Program-made: the position numbers and the translations under genes
The notes under the pieces: model-generated
Seen by the model: the letters and a program-made list of their open reading frames with translations, nothing else
Databases searched by the model: none
Told to the model about the DNA's origin: nothing
Assembly: GCA_021801795.1 (NCBI GenBank)
Contig: JAJYXR010000022.1
Span: 38,644 to 102,643, forward strand
Length of the DNA: 64,000 bases
Direction of reading: 5' to 3'
Origin: Actinomycetes bacterium
GTDB lineage: Bacteria > Actinomycetota > Acidimicrobiia > Acidimicrobiales > JAJYXR01
Shown: positions 53,953-62,782 of the stretch, in pieces
How positions within the stretch are numbered: position 1 is the stretch's first letter
How the letters are laid out: every line of letters starts with the position of its first letter

Positions 53953-54727
53953 CCAGGTAGGCGCCGAGCGCGGCGTCGGCCACGTCCTCGGGCGAGCCGA
54001 TCCGAGCTATTCGGCCCTGGACGAGGATCGCTGCGCGCGTCGCCACGTCCATGGCGGTGCGGACGAACTGCTCGGCCAGGATGACGGCTACTCCCTGGCT
54101 CGCCAGCTCGCCTACCAGACTGTATAGATCAGCTACGACGAGGGGCGCGAGGCCCATGGAGATCTCGTCGAGCAGCAGGACCTTCGGGTCACCGGCGAGC
54201 GCCCGGGCGAACGCGAGCATCTGCTGCTCACCACCCGACAGGGTTCCCGCGAGCTGGTGTCGTCGCTCGGCCAGGCGCGAGAAGCGACCGTAGGCGGCCT
54301 CTTCGATGTCGCGCCGGCTGACCCCCGGCTGGTATGTCCACATGAGCAGGTTCTCCTCGACGGTGAGGTTCGGGAACACCCCACGACCCTCTGGGATGGA
54401 GCAGACCCCGAGACCGACGGCGCTAGGTCCCTTTCCGGACAAGGGACGTCCCATCACGCTGGCCGACCCCGAGGTCGGCGGGAGACGACCACCTGCCACC
54501 TTCAGCAGGGTGGATTTGCCCGCCCCGTTCGGGCCGAGAAGGGCCAACACCTCTCCGGCACCTACGCAGAGGTCGATCCCGTGGAGCACCTCTATCCGTC
54601 CATATCCTGCCCTCACTCCCTGGAGGGTCATCACCGGGGCACCAGGCTGGCTGCTTCCCGGCGCGTCTGCCCGCTCTGCCCGCTCTGGCCGAGATCGTGA
54701 GCGCCTCCCCAGGACGACCCGCCTCAT
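53936..54727 (-). CDS. livF: Branched-chain amino-acid-type ABC transporter ATPase (LivF)
   Basis: 263 residues. Walker A LLGPNGAGKSTLLKVAGG, the LivF-type IPEGRGVFPNLTVEENLLM, signature TLSGGEQQMLAFARALAG and Walker B VLLLDEISMGLAP, followed by the switch-region VILAEQFV. The first 30 residues are an Arg/Ala-rich extension, so translation might start later, near residue 33 (MTLQGVRAGYG). It overlaps livG by 4 bases. Last gene of the importer operon; its 3' end lies in an 18-bp tandem array. Confidence 0.92.
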   Translation of the reverse strand: MRRVVLGRRSRSRPERAERADAPGSSQPGAPVMTLQGVRAGYGRIEVLHGIDLCVGAGEVLALLGPNGAGKSTLLKVAGGRLPPTSGSASVMGRPLSGKGPSAVGLGVCSIPEGRGVFPNLTVEENLLMWTYQPGVSRRDIEEAAYGRFSRLAERRHQLAGTLSGGEQQMLAFARALAGDPKVLLLDEISMGLAPLVVADLYSLVGELASQGVAVILAEQFVRTAMDVATRAAILVQGRIARIGSPEDVADAALGAYLATSAD

Positions 54728-55629
54728 CTGGCCGGCACCTCCACCCCCGGTGCCCCGAGGTAGGCAGCCTGCACTGCCGGGTCGCTGCGGACGTCGCTCG
54801 GCTTGCCGCTAGCTATGACGGTGCCGAAGTCGAGGACGGTGACCCGATGGCAGGTCCGCATCACCAGACCCATGTCGTGCTCGACGAGCACCACGGCCAT
54901 TCCATCGGAGGCCAGCTCCCTCAGCAGGCTCCCGAGTGTGGACGCGTCGGCGTCGTCTAGACCCGACCCAGGCTCGTCGGCCAACAGCACCACCGGATCT
55001 GTGGCAAGCGCCCGTGCCAGCTCGACCAGACGGGCAGTTCCCGTCGGAAGACCGTCCACTCGTTCGGTGGCCAATCCGGTGAGGCCGGTCCTGTCGAGTA
55101 TCCGTGCCACTGTCGACGCGGTGGTCTGGCTCCGTGGATGTCTCCGCAAGCCCCCATCGGAGGGTCCATTCCATGGAGAGGCGTTACCCCTGAGCAAGCC
55201 CGCGCCTACACCTCTGAGCCTCCGGTGCAGGTGGGCCTCAGCAGCCACCCGGATGTTCTCCTCGACCGTTAGGGACCAGAACAGCTCCAGACGTTGAAAC
55301 GTCCGGGCTACCCCCAGGCGGCAGCGCCGGTGGGCTCCCATGCGGGTCACCTCGCGTCCCAGTAGACGTACCCTTCCCCTCTCGGGACGCTGGAGGCCGG
55401 TAGCGACGTTGAACAACGTCGTCTTGCCGGCGCCATTCGGTCCGATCAGCCCCGACACCTCTCCCCTCGCTGCGCTGAAGGAGACCTCCTGGAGCGCCTG
55501 GAGCCCTCCGAAGCGCACCCAGATACCCTCCAGCTCGATGGCAGGTTCGCCGGAAGTCCCCGACCCAGTGGCCCCAGCAGAGATCCCGGTTACACCGGTT
55601 GGCTCTGCAGGTCGCTCAGGCATTCGCAT
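54724..55629 (-). CDS. livG: Branched-chain amino-acid-type ABC transporter ATPase (LivG)
   Basis: 301 residues. Walker A GLIGPNGAGKTTLFNVATGL, then RRCRLGVARTFQRLELFWSL, Walker B VVLLADEPGSGLDD, and VVLVEHDMGLVM. The signature is LPTGTARLVELARALA rather than LSYGxQR, a variant I believe occurs in actinobacterial LivG. A short Gly/Thr-rich N-terminus precedes the domain. Start ATG at 55629 or 55623, both inside the end of the permease gene. Confidence 0.9.
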   Translation of the reverse strand: MRMPERPAEPTGVTGISAGATGSGTSGEPAIELEGIWVRFGGLQALQEVSFSAARGEVSGLIGPNGAGKTTLFNVATGLQRPERGRVRLLGREVTRMGAHRRCRLGVARTFQRLELFWSLTVEENIRVAAEAHLHRRLRGVGAGLLRGNASPWNGPSDGGLRRHPRSQTTASTVARILDRTGLTGLATERVDGLPTGTARLVELARALATDPVVLLADEPGSGLDDADASTLGSLLRELASDGMAVVLVEHDMGLVMRTCHRVTVLDFGTVIASGKPSDVRSDPAVQAAYLGAPGVEVPAR

Positions 55630-57532
55630 GGTCCTGGATCACGTCGGCGGTTATGGGATCGCTGGTATAGACCCGAGCCAGCCGCCTGGCTTCTATTCTC
55701 CGGTGGACCGGAGAGCTTCCGAACAGCCCGTTCGGGAGGCGCCCGACGAGCACGACGCCGACACCGGTGACGAGGCCGACGAGGTCACTCACCCAGGATA
55801 CGTGGCTCTGCAGGACCGGCAGCGCAGCGAACCCGATCCCCGCGACCAGGGCGCCGCTGACAGTTCGCACCCCGCAGATGACCAGCAGTAGCAGCAGGGT
55901 CATGCTGGAGAAGAGACCGAAGTCGTTTGCCCCCACCTGGCCCTGGAGTCCTCCATATAGCGCGCCTGCCAGGCCGGCCAGGCCGGCGGACATGGCGAAC
56001 GCGAGCAGCTTCGTGGTCCTCACCCCGAGACCGATGGTCGCAGATGCCGCGGGCGAGTCGTTCGTGGCCACCAGCCGCCTTCCGAGTGCGCTGCGCCGGA
56101 TGGCCAGGACCGCGATGCCTGCAATGCCGAACATGGATGCCAGCACGGTCATCTCCGTATGGGCGCTGGAAACCGAGATGCCCGCGATGGCCGGTCTACC
56201 TACCGCGATGGAGCCTCCGGAGCCGAACACGTGGTCGTTGTCGAAGAAGACATAGGTGGCTCCCTGGGCGAACGCGAGGGTGGAGAGCGCCAGGTAAAGG
56301 CCCTTCAGCCTCAGCGCCGGCAGTGCTACCAGGGCTCCGAGAACCGCGCAGCACACCACGGCTGCCAGCACTCCGAACCAGGAGCCACCACCGTCGACCT
56401 TTCCCATCACGAAGGCACCCACGCCGACGATGGTGAGCTGGGCCAGGGAGACCTGACCGGCGTAACCGGTCAGGAGCACCAGCGACAGGGCGATGATCCC
56501 GTAGACGAGCCCCTGGCTTATCGTGGCAATCGCCGTCCCCGACAGCAGGCCACCGGCGACCGCGGCGAGCACCACCAGAGCCAGAGCCCCGGCAACCGAC
56601 TCGCGCAGGCCGGCCACCCTGGGAACGCCGTTCGTGACCACCCTCCCGATGGCCCGTAGACGGTCCTGGGGCAGGATGAGCAGTACCGCGAAGAGGAAGA
56701 TCATAGGCAAAGCCGTGCGGATGCCCGGCAGCCAGCTCTGCCAGCTCTGTGGCATGTAGCCGACCGCCCAGCTCTGGATCAGCCCGAGGGCCGCACCGCC
56801 GGCGAAGGTGAGGGGAAGGTTCTTCAGCCTTCCCACGACGGCTGCGGCGTAGCCGTTCACCACCAGCAGGGTGAGGGTCGTGATGTCGAGGGTGACCAGA
56901 GGGGCGAGCAGGATCCCGGCCAGGGCCGCGAGCATGGAACCGAGTATCCAGCCTGCCCGGGCGACCCGTATGGGGGAAGCACCTGCCATGGCCAGCAGCT
57001 CGGGGTCGTCTACCACCGCGCGCATGGCCACACCCAGGCGGGAGTGCTTCAGCAGCCCCCAGAGGGCCACTGCCACCGCAATCGCCAGAGCCACCACCAG
57101 CATCTGCTGGCCCGAGACGTTCACCCCGAGGATGCGAGCCGAATCCATGGAGAAGAACCCCGGGAGGATCCGTTCGGTCTCGGGGTTCCAGACGGTGCTC
57201 GCGATCCCTACCAGTACGAGCATCAGCCCCAGCGTCACCATTAGCGCCCGCTCCGTCGAGGCGCTGTGGAGCTGGCGTGCCAGCAGGCGCTCCACCACCA
57301 GGCCGAGGACGGGGGCTTCCACCAGCAGCACCACCGCAAGTGAGGCCAGCACCGGCATACCCAGGTTCACGGAGAGCTCCCAGTAGCTGAAGGCAGCCAC
57401 CATGCCCACCGCGCCATGTGCGAAGTTGAACACCCCGGAGGTCGCGTACGTGACGACTAGCCCCGACGCAGTGATGGCGTAGACGGCCCCGTATACGATC
57501 CCGACCACGCTTAGCGCCAGGAACTCGTTCAT
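55616..57532 (-). CDS. Fused LivH-LivM permease of an amino-acid-type ABC importer
   Basis: 638 residues combining two permease subunits. Residues 1-290 are LivH-like (EFLALSVVGIVYGAVYAITA; VYATSGVFNFAHGAVGMVA-like segment; ALPMIFLFAVLLILPQDR as the end of the domain). Residues 320-600 are LivM-like (QGLVYGIIALSLVLLTGYAG, QVSLAQLTIVGVGAF, LRLKGLYLALSTLAFA). About 17 helices. Fusion gives one chain for what is usually two genes, fixing a 1:1 ratio. It lies between the binding-protein gene and livG, completing an importer for branched-chain amino acids or similar. Confidence 0.9.
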   Translation of the reverse strand: MNEFLALSVVGIVYGAVYAITASGLVVTYATSGVFNFAHGAVGMVAAFSYWELSVNLGMPVLASLAVVLLVEAPVLGLVVERLLARQLHSASTERALMVTLGLMLVLVGIASTVWNPETERILPGFFSMDSARILGVNVSGQQMLVVALAIAVAVALWGLLKHSRLGVAMRAVVDDPELLAMAGASPIRVARAGWILGSMLAALAGILLAPLVTLDITTLTLLVVNGYAAAVVGRLKNLPLTFAGGAALGLIQSWAVGYMPQSWQSWLPGIRTALPMIFLFAVLLILPQDRLRAIGRVVTNGVPRVAGLRESVAGALALVVLAAVAGGLLSGTAIATISQGLVYGIIALSLVLLTGYAGQVSLAQLTIVGVGAFVMGKVDGGGSWFGVLAAVVCCAVLGALVALPALRLKGLYLALSTLAFAQGATYVFFDNDHVFGSGGSIAVGRPAIAGISVSSAHTEMTVLASMFGIAGIAVLAIRRSALGRRLVATNDSPAASATIGLGVRTTKLLAFAMSAGLAGLAGALYGGLQGQVGANDFGLFSSMTLLLLLVICGVRTVSGALVAGIGFAALPVLQSHVSWVSDLVGLVTGVGVVLVGRLPNGLFGSSPVHRRIEARRLARVYTSDPITADVIQDHANA

Positions 57533-57618
57533 GGACGCGCCCGACCTCGAGCCCCCAGACCCCCCCGGTCTGTTCCAGCCAGCCTCATCATTCGATCCCC
57601 CGGATCAGGACTTCCCCT

Positions 57619-57646
57619 GGGAGCCAAGCGTAATCTCTCGGCTCCC
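57619..57646 (-). repeat. Hairpin between binding-protein and permease genes
   Basis: GGGAGCC at 57619-57625 pairs with GGCTCCC at 57640-57646, a 7-bp stem with a 14-base loop in the 133-base gap. It has no T-run. Such hairpins between a binding-protein gene and its permease genes often act as partial terminators or RNA stabilisers to favour the binding protein; that role is inferred. Confidence 0.4.
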
Positions 57647-57665
57647 TACCCCGCTGGTGTGCTCC

Positions 57666-59114
57666 TCAGGAGCCCCCGGGCTGCTGCCTCAGGTAACCGG
57701 TGCCGCAGCGGAAACCAGTGGTCGGCATGTGGTACCTCACGAACTGGCCGTTCACGATCCTCGCCAGGAGCCAGCACGTCGGCGGCTGCTTCTGGGCAGG
57801 ATCGCTCGGGGCCATCAGCCCGCCTGCGTCGAAGCTGTCTATCGAACGCAACGCCTTCATCAGCGACGCCTGGGTGACGTCAGGGCCCGCCTTAGCGAGG
57901 GCGGTCACCAGCAGTTCTGCCGACGCCCAGCCGTAGACCGTGTAGAGATCAGGGGAGAACCCCGGCGAGACCGTGTGGACCCAGTGGAGGAAGGTGGCTA
58001 CGGCCGGGACCACCTTCGCGTCCGTACCGAGGTACAGCGCCTCGGGCTGCTCGAGGTAGATGCCGTCAGCGGCTGGTGGACCGCCGGCCTCCGCGACGAA
58101 GTTCTCCGAGTAGATCGGTCCCGCGGAGAACACCAGCGGGGGATGGAAGCCCTGCTGGAACATGGCTGCCACTATCCGTGCGGCAGTAGCCCCGTTCATG
58201 TCCGAGAGGTCCACGGCCTGCACCCCCGCCTGCTCCATGGCGATCACCTCGCTTGTGAAGTTCGTGTCCAGCGGGCCGAAGGTGGTCTCGTAGGAGATGT
58301 GGTATCCCTCCTGCTTCATAGCGCTCTCCTGGCCGTTCCACTGGGATATGGACGAGGCCGCGTCTGCTACCAGCGTGCCGACGTGCTTTACCGCCTCGGG
58401 ATAGTGCTTCTGGAACCACAGGAGTGGTCCGGCCTGCCATCCGGGGACCAGCGGGTTCGCACTGAAGTTGTTCGCCAGGGCGTTCGTGCTGTTCGAGAGG
58501 GTCACCGATACGTCCGGCACCTCGGGGTTGGCCTTCAGGACCTGCCCACCGCAGTTATCGAAGAGGGAGAACGAACCCGCGAAGGCGATCACCTGGTGGA
58601 CCAGCGCAGCGACGTCGCTCCGGTTCTGGGCGCAGCTGAACGAGTCGTTCTCCGAGAGCAGCCTGAACTTCTTTCCGTCGACGCCCCCCGTAGAGTTCAC
58701 GTAGGTCAGGTAGGCGTTCGTCCCGACCAGGGCACCCTCGAAGAGCCCCGGAATAGGCCCCCCGAGCGTGGAGACGTTACCCACCACGAAGCACGAGGAG
58801 GCACTCGGGCAGGAGGTATCCGTGGCCGTCACCACGGCCTTCCCCCCGCCGCTGGAACCACCCGGTCCCCCCGAGCCTCTCGGAGAGCTGCTGCATGCGG
58901 CTGCGACCAGGGACACGGTCGCCAGGATGGCCAGCGTTACCCCGGCCCGCCTGCCGGCGCTCGCTCGTCGTCCGATGCCGACCGGCCTACTCATATCGAC
59001 CGGCCTACTCATATCGGCCGACCTGCTGGCACCGGCTGACCTGCTGACACCAGCCAGCTGCCCGATGCCGTGTGGTCTGCCGTGCTCGATCCCCTGATTC
59101 CCCATCCGACGCAT
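57666..59114 (-). CDS. ABC transporter substrate-binding lipoprotein (branched-chain amino-acid type)
   Basis: 482 residues. A long N-terminus with repeated SRPVDMSRPV precedes the signal TLAILATVSLVAAACSSSPR, whose VAAAC is a lipobox; translation may start at one of several internal Met codons. The mature part is a type I periplasmic-binding protein (GGPIPGLFEGALVGTNAYLT, STGGVDGKKFRLLSENDSF). The several Cys residues in the mature domain (SCPSASSC; SCAQN) are unusual and may form disulfides. First gene of the importer set, upstream of livHM-livG-livF. Confidence 0.87.
   Translation of the reverse strand: MRRMGNQGIEHGRPHGIGQLAGVSRSAGASRSADMSRPVDMSRPVGIGRRASAGRRAGVTLAILATVSLVAAACSSSPRGSGGPGGSSGGGKAVVTATDTSCPSASSCFVVGNVSTLGGPIPGLFEGALVGTNAYLTYVNSTGGVDGKKFRLLSENDSFSCAQNRSDVAALVHQVIAFAGSFSLFDNCGGQVLKANPEVPDVSVTLSNSTNALANNFSANPLVPGWQAGPLLWFQKHYPEAVKHVGTLVADAASSISQWNGQESAMKQEGYHISYETTFGPLDTNFTSEVIAMEQAGVQAVDLSDMNGATAARIVAAMFQQGFHPPLVFSAGPIYSENFVAEAGGPPAADGIYLEQPEALYLGTDAKVVPAVATFLHWVHTVSPGFSPDLYTVYGWASAELLVTALAKAGPDVTQASLMKALRSIDSFDAGGLMAPSDPAQKQPPTCWLLARIVNGQFVRYHMPTTGFRCGTGYLRQQPGGS
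58981..59051 (-). repeat. 18-bp in-frame repeat in the binding-protein N-terminus
   Basis: Plus-strand ACCGGCCTACTCATATCG at 58981 and 58999, then two degenerate copies. It encodes DMSRPV-type units upstream of the signal peptide and multiplies possible ATG starts. Confidence 0.85.
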
Positions 59115-59120
59115 TGGGGA

Positions 59121-59126
59121 ATCATA
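59121..59126 (-). promoter_or_regulatory. Possible -10 element for the binding-protein gene
   Basis: TATGAT on the minus strand, 6 bases before the ATG at 59114. That spacing would give a leaderless transcript, common in actinobacteria. No -35 hexamer is evident. Confidence 0.25.
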
Positions 59127-59138
59127 CCTGACGCACCG

Positions 59139-60353
59139 TCAAGTTTCTAGCGCGCCGTCGCCGGGCCCCTTGAGGAAGCGGCAGATGGCAGCGACCACGT
59201 CTCCAGTGCGCAGCGAGGCGAGTATGTCGAACGCGTGCTGGGCCAATGGTAGTTCGCAGTAGACCACGGCTGAGTTGGAGACCTCGCGCAGCCCCGCTAC
59301 GAACCTGCGCGCCTCGCCAACTGGCACCAGCGTGTCGTTGGCGCCATGCAGGACGAAGAAGGGCGGCGCGCCGGAATGCACCCGCATCACCGGTGAGGCA
59401 GCCTCGAACCTGTCCATCTCGTCGGTGAGGCGGCACTTGAACACACGCTTCTCCAGCAGCGACAACAGACCGTCCCCGTAGCGGCGCGAGTCGCTCCCAC
59501 CCGTCATGTCGTAGACACCGTAGAGAGGTATGCATGCCTGCACCGAGGTGTCCGCGTCCTCGAAGCCGGGCTGGTAGGAGCTGTCCCCGGCGCTCAACGC
59601 GGCCAGCGCTGCCAGATGGCCTCCCGCCGATCCCCCGCTGATCGCCACGAAGCCAGGATCGCCCCCGTACTCGGCGATGTGAGAGCGCACCCAGGCGATC
59701 GCCTGCTTCACGTCGACGATGTGGTCTGGCCAGGTGGCTCTGGGGCTCAGCCTGTAGTTCGCACTCACGCACACGAACCCCTCCAGCGCCAGCTCGTAGA
59801 GCATGGGGAGGCCCTGCTCGCGCTTGTCCCCGATCACCCATGCACCGCCGTGGATGTACAGCAGCACTGGTGCGCCACTGGGCGGGGCGACCTTCGACCG
59901 TATGACGTCGAGCGACTGGGAGTGGCGGCTGGCCTCGGTGTAGGGCACGTTCTTCACGACCTCCACCGCTCGCGGACGCACCGGTACCGGCAGCACCAGG
60001 CGCCAGCCATGCCACATGGTGTCCTGGTGCCCTGATGGTGGACCCAGCGCAGGAACCGACTGCTCCAGCAACGAAGCGGAGCGCCTGGTCGCCACGTGCA
60101 GTCCGATCAGCCCGGCCCAGCCTGTTGCCACCAGCGCGAGTGCCAGGTAGCCCGGCCAGGATGCTGCAGCTCCTGCGGCGACGAAGGCTGCGGTGGCGGC
60201 GGCCTGCCAGGCGATGTGGTGAAGGGGGAGATCGCCCGTCAGCCATCCCGCGAAGAAGCTCGGAACTGCCAGCGGTTCGAAGCGGACAGGAAAGTAGGCA
60301 TTGACCACGAAGGCCAGGCCGACCAAGCTAGCGGCGAGGAATACCCATGGCAT
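59139..60353 (-). CDS. Membrane-anchored alpha/beta-hydrolase (esterase/lipase)
   Basis: 404 residues. Three or four N-terminal hydrophobic segments (residues 1-100) are followed by a hormone-sensitive-lipase-like hydrolase: LLYIHGGAWVIGDKREQG (oxyanion HGGAW), AISGGSAGGHLAAL (nucleophile Ser), FVLHGANDTLVPV (Asp) and LPLAQHAFDI (His). It probably hydrolyses short-chain or lipid esters at the membrane. Divergent from a wax ester/triacylglycerol synthase gene, so a role in storage-lipid turnover is plausible. It ends 24 bases before the substrate-binding protein gene on the same strand. Confidence 0.85.
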   Translation of the reverse strand: MPWVFLAASLVGLAFVVNAYFPVRFEPLAVPSFFAGWLTGDLPLHHIAWQAAATAAFVAAGAAASWPGYLALALVATGWAGLIGLHVATRRSASLLEQSVPALGPPSGHQDTMWHGWRLVLPVPVRPRAVEVVKNVPYTEASRHSQSLDVIRSKVAPPSGAPVLLYIHGGAWVIGDKREQGLPMLYELALEGFVCVSANYRLSPRATWPDHIVDVKQAIAWVRSHIAEYGGDPGFVAISGGSAGGHLAALAALSAGDSSYQPGFEDADTSVQACIPLYGVYDMTGGSDSRRYGDGLLSLLEKRVFKCRLTDEMDRFEAASPVMRVHSGAPPFFVLHGANDTLVPVGEARRFVAGLREVSNSAVVYCELPLAQHAFDILASLRTGDVVAAICRFLKGPGDGALET

Positions 60354-60487
60354 CCGGCCATACTGACCGATCCCGAGCTTCCCGTCGAGATCCAGACGCG
60401 ACGAGTAGCGGCATCAACTCTGGCGGACAGGTATGCCGATAGGGCATCCAGGTAGGTCTGGTCGATAGGAAAGGACGGATTACGAGG

Positions 60488-62017
60488 ATGGAGAGACTGA
60501 GCGGGCTGGACGCGACCTTCCTTTACATGGAGACACCCAGCCTCCACATGCACGTGTCGATGGCGGCCGTATTCGACCCGGCCACCGTGGTCGGCGGCTA
60601 CTCCTTCGAGAAGGTGCGCGCGCTCGTCGACGAGCGGTTACGGGCAGTCCCGATATTCAGGAGGCGCCTCAGCGAGGTTCCGTTTCGCCTTGGTCACCCC
60701 TACTGGGTGGACGATCCCCACTTCGATCTGGACTACCACCTGAGGAGGGCCGCCGTGCCGGCCCCCGGAGGGCTGAAGGAGCTGTCCACCTTCGTGGGCG
60801 ACGTCTGCGGCCGGCCTCTCGACAGGAGTCGCCCGCTATGGGAGATGTACCTGGTGGAGGGACTCGAAGGTGGCCGGATCGCCCTCGTCACCAAGATCCA
60901 CCACGCCACCATCGACGGCGTCTCGGGTGCCGAGCTGCTGGCCGAGCTGTTCGACCTGGAACCGTCCCCCCCACCGCGGGAGCTGCCTCCGCCGGCCAGA
61001 GCCGACACCCATATCCCATCCGACACCCAGCTCCTCGCCCAGGCCCTCGCGGCACGCCTCACCCGCCCCCTGGATGTCACCCGACTCGCCTGGCGCACCG
61101 GGAGGGCCGTGCTTGACGTCAGGCGGATCCGCCAGTCAGGCGGGACGGGCCGTGCGGCCCTCCCGATGACGGCCCCACGTACCTCCATGAATGGCGCCAT
61201 AACACCCCACAGGCTCGTCGCCTTCTCCTCGATCAGCCTCGATGACATCAAGCGTCTGAAGAACGCCACCAGCACCACGGTGAACGACGTGGTGCTCGCC
61301 GTATGCACGGGGGCCCTCAGGCGATACCTCTGGGAGCGCAAGGAGCTTCCGGACTCCCCCCTCGTCGCGGCAGTTCCCGTGTCGGTCACGCCGCCACCGG
61401 GCGCGCCTGCCGGGTCGAACCGGGTATCGGCCATGTTCGTGGCACTGCCCACCCAGCTGGCAGATCCGCTCGACCAGCTCGAGGCCATCCGAGAGGGCAC
61501 CCGTGGGGCCAAGGAAGAGTTCCACGCCCTCGGTGCCGACGTTCTCATGAACTGGGCAGAGCATGCCACGCCGAATGTCTTCTCCGCGGCTGCCCGGGCC
61601 TACTCGCGCCTGAAGCTGGCCGATCGTCTTCGGCCGATACATAACCTGGTGATCTCCAACGTCCCCGGCCCCGACTTTCCGCTCTACTTCGGCGGGGCCG
61701 AGCTGGTGGCCGGTTTCCCGCTCGGGCCGATCACCGACGGCGCCGGTCTGAACATAACGGTCATGAGCTACCGCGGGGTCATGAACTGGGGTTTCATTGC
61801 CTGCACAGAAACGGTCCCCGGTGTCTGGGACATAGCACGCTATGTTCCCGAGGCTCTCGGCCATCTGCTCGGCACAGCCGGTCTCGACCCAGCCACTCCT
61901 GTGGGCATCGCCCCAGGCAAGCCCCCCAGGAAGGCCGCCGCGGGGAAGGCCGCCGCGGGGAAGGCCGCCGCGGGGAAGGCCCGCCTACGACCGCCGCGGC
62001 CCGCGAGCCGGGCGTGA
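60488..62017 (+). CDS. Wax ester synthase / diacylglycerol acyltransferase (WS/DGAT)
   Basis: 509 residues. The N-terminus MERLSGLDATFLYMETPSLH and the catalytic KIHHATIDGVSG (HHxxxDG) identify the family; NDVVLAVCTGALRRYL and NLVISNVPGPDFPLYFGGA are the other conserved blocks. It joins an acyl-CoA to a fatty alcohol or diacylglycerol to make storage lipid. The C-terminus is a Lys/Ala-rich tail of AAAGK units encoded by a 15-bp array, which could help membrane or lipid-droplet binding. GAGG directly abuts the ATG, with AGGAAAGGA slightly upstream. Confidence 0.92.
   Translation: MERLSGLDATFLYMETPSLHMHVSMAAVFDPATVVGGYSFEKVRALVDERLRAVPIFRRRLSEVPFRLGHPYWVDDPHFDLDYHLRRAAVPAPGGLKELSTFVGDVCGRPLDRSRPLWEMYLVEGLEGGRIALVTKIHHATIDGVSGAELLAELFDLEPSPPPRELPPPARADTHIPSDTQLLAQALAARLTRPLDVTRLAWRTGRAVLDVRRIRQSGGTGRAALPMTAPRTSMNGAITPHRLVAFSSISLDDIKRLKNATSTTVNDVVLAVCTGALRRYLWERKELPDSPLVAAVPVSVTPPPGAPAGSNRVSAMFVALPTQLADPLDQLEAIREGTRGAKEEFHALGADVLMNWAEHATPNVFSAAARAYSRLKLADRLRPIHNLVISNVPGPDFPLYFGGAELVAGFPLGPITDGAGLNITVMSYRGVMNWGFIACTETVPGVWDIARYVPEALGHLLGTAGLDPATPVGIAPGKPPRKAAAGKAAAGKAAAGKARLRPPRPASRA
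61931..61975 (+). repeat. 15-bp in-frame tandem repeat, 3 copies
   Basis: AAGGCCGCCGCGGGG three times without change, plus a partial fourth, encoding KAAAG units at the C-terminus of the acyltransferase. Confidence 0.95.
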
Positions 62018-62023
62018 GGCCAT

Positions 62024-62043
62024 CTCGCATCTGGAGATGCGAG
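62024..62043 (+). terminator. Hairpin after the acyltransferase gene
   Basis: CTCGCATC and GATGCGAG form a perfect 8-bp stem with a TGGA loop, 6 bases after the stop. No T-run follows, so termination efficiency is uncertain. Confidence 0.5.
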
Positions 62044-62077
62044 GGCCACAGAGTTTACAGGATCGTTCATGAGATCG

Positions 62078-62107
62078 TTTACATGTCTATTTACGTGATG
62101 CTACTCT
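62078..62107 (+). promoter_or_regulatory. Promoter of the toxin-antitoxin pair
   Basis: TTTACA at 62078-62083 as -35, 18-base spacer, and an extended -10 TGCTACTCT ending at 62107. The predicted start of transcription falls on or next to the antitoxin ATG at 62114, so the mRNA is probably leaderless; no Shine-Dalgarno sequence is present. TTTAC occurs three times nearby (62053, 62078, 62090), possibly operator half-sites for autoregulation. Confidence 0.45.
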
Positions 62108-62113
62108 GGGTAC

Positions 62114-62362
62114 ATGCTTCGAGTGAGCGACGATACCCGCAAGCGGGTTCTACGGATCGGTAGAGAGGAGTTTGGCGGCGCGTCCGCCGACGAGACCGTA
62201 CGCCGTCTCGTGGACGAGCACTGGCAGGCCAGAGCAGTAGCCGCTGTCCAGAGCTACCGCGACAGCGACCCGCAGGGGTGGGCCGACTACCTGGCTGGGG
62301 CCGACGAGCTGGGGAAGGCAGATGCCCCGATCAGCGATGAATGGTCCAGGCCATCTGAGTGA
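62114..62362 (+). CDS. Antitoxin of a type II toxin-antitoxin pair
   Basis: 82 residues. The N-terminal MLRVSDDTRKRVLRIGREEF with ADETVRRLVDEHW looks like a ribbon-helix-helix DNA-binding region as in MazE/VapB-type antitoxins, and the acidic C-terminus (GADELGKADAPISDEW) would wrap the toxin. Its stop overlaps the toxin GTG by 4 bases, the usual order and coupling. It should repress its own promoter. Confidence 0.7.
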   Translation: MLRVSDDTRKRVLRIGREEFGGASADETVRRLVDEHWQARAVAAVQSYRDSDPQGWADYLAGADELGKADAPISDEWSRPSE

Positions 62363-62709
62363 GCCAGCCCACTGCGAATCGAATCCAGCCTGGCGAGGTC
62401 TGGTTCGTCGATTTCCAGCCAGTGCGCGGTCATGAGCAAGGCAAGGACCGCCCCGCTCTCGTCGTCTCCTCCACCTTTCATCTGGCGATCACGCTGGGGC
62501 AGCTCGTTACCGTCTTACCGCTCACCACTGTTCACCGAGCAGACTGGGCTCACCGCGTCCACATAGCCAACGGGGACGGGTTCGTCATCACCGAGCAGGT
62601 CCGCACCGTTTCGGTCCAGCGGTTGCGCCGCCGGGCACGGGAGATCACGCTCACCGATGGCGAGCTAACCGAGGTGCGCCGGGTGCTTTCACAGATGTTC
62701 ATCGTTTGA
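62359..62709 (+). CDS. MazF/PemK-family toxin (endoribonuclease)
   Basis: 116 residues, GTG start. The MazF fold is indicated by GEVWFVDFQPVRGHEQGKDR followed by PALVVSS, where the conserved Arg of the R-P-A-L-V element acts in RNA cleavage, by LVTVLPLTT, and by EQVRTVSVQRL. Family members cut mRNA at short sites when freed from the antitoxin. Length and motifs are normal, so it is probably active. Confidence 0.85.
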   Translation: MSQPTANRIQPGEVWFVDFQPVRGHEQGKDRPALVVSSTFHLAITLGQLVTVLPLTTVHRADWAHRVHIANGDGFVITEQVRTVSVQRLRRRAREITLTDGELTEVRRVLSQMFIV

Positions 62710-62782
62710 CCAGACACGCCCGACGAGTCCCTGGCCGGGCAACGCCAACGTTACGGGCTCTACGCGATCAGGCGTGGGGCGG

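Noticed and set aside
54724..55629. Mutated LivG signature motif as a defect
   Set aside because: LPTGTARLVELARALA replaces LSYGxQR, but I believe this variant occurs in actinobacterial LivG, and all other motifs are intact.
57531..59039. 502-codon plus-strand frame opposite the binding-protein gene
   Set aside because: The minus strand encodes a clear lipoprotein signal and binding-protein fold; the plus frame has no recognisable domain.
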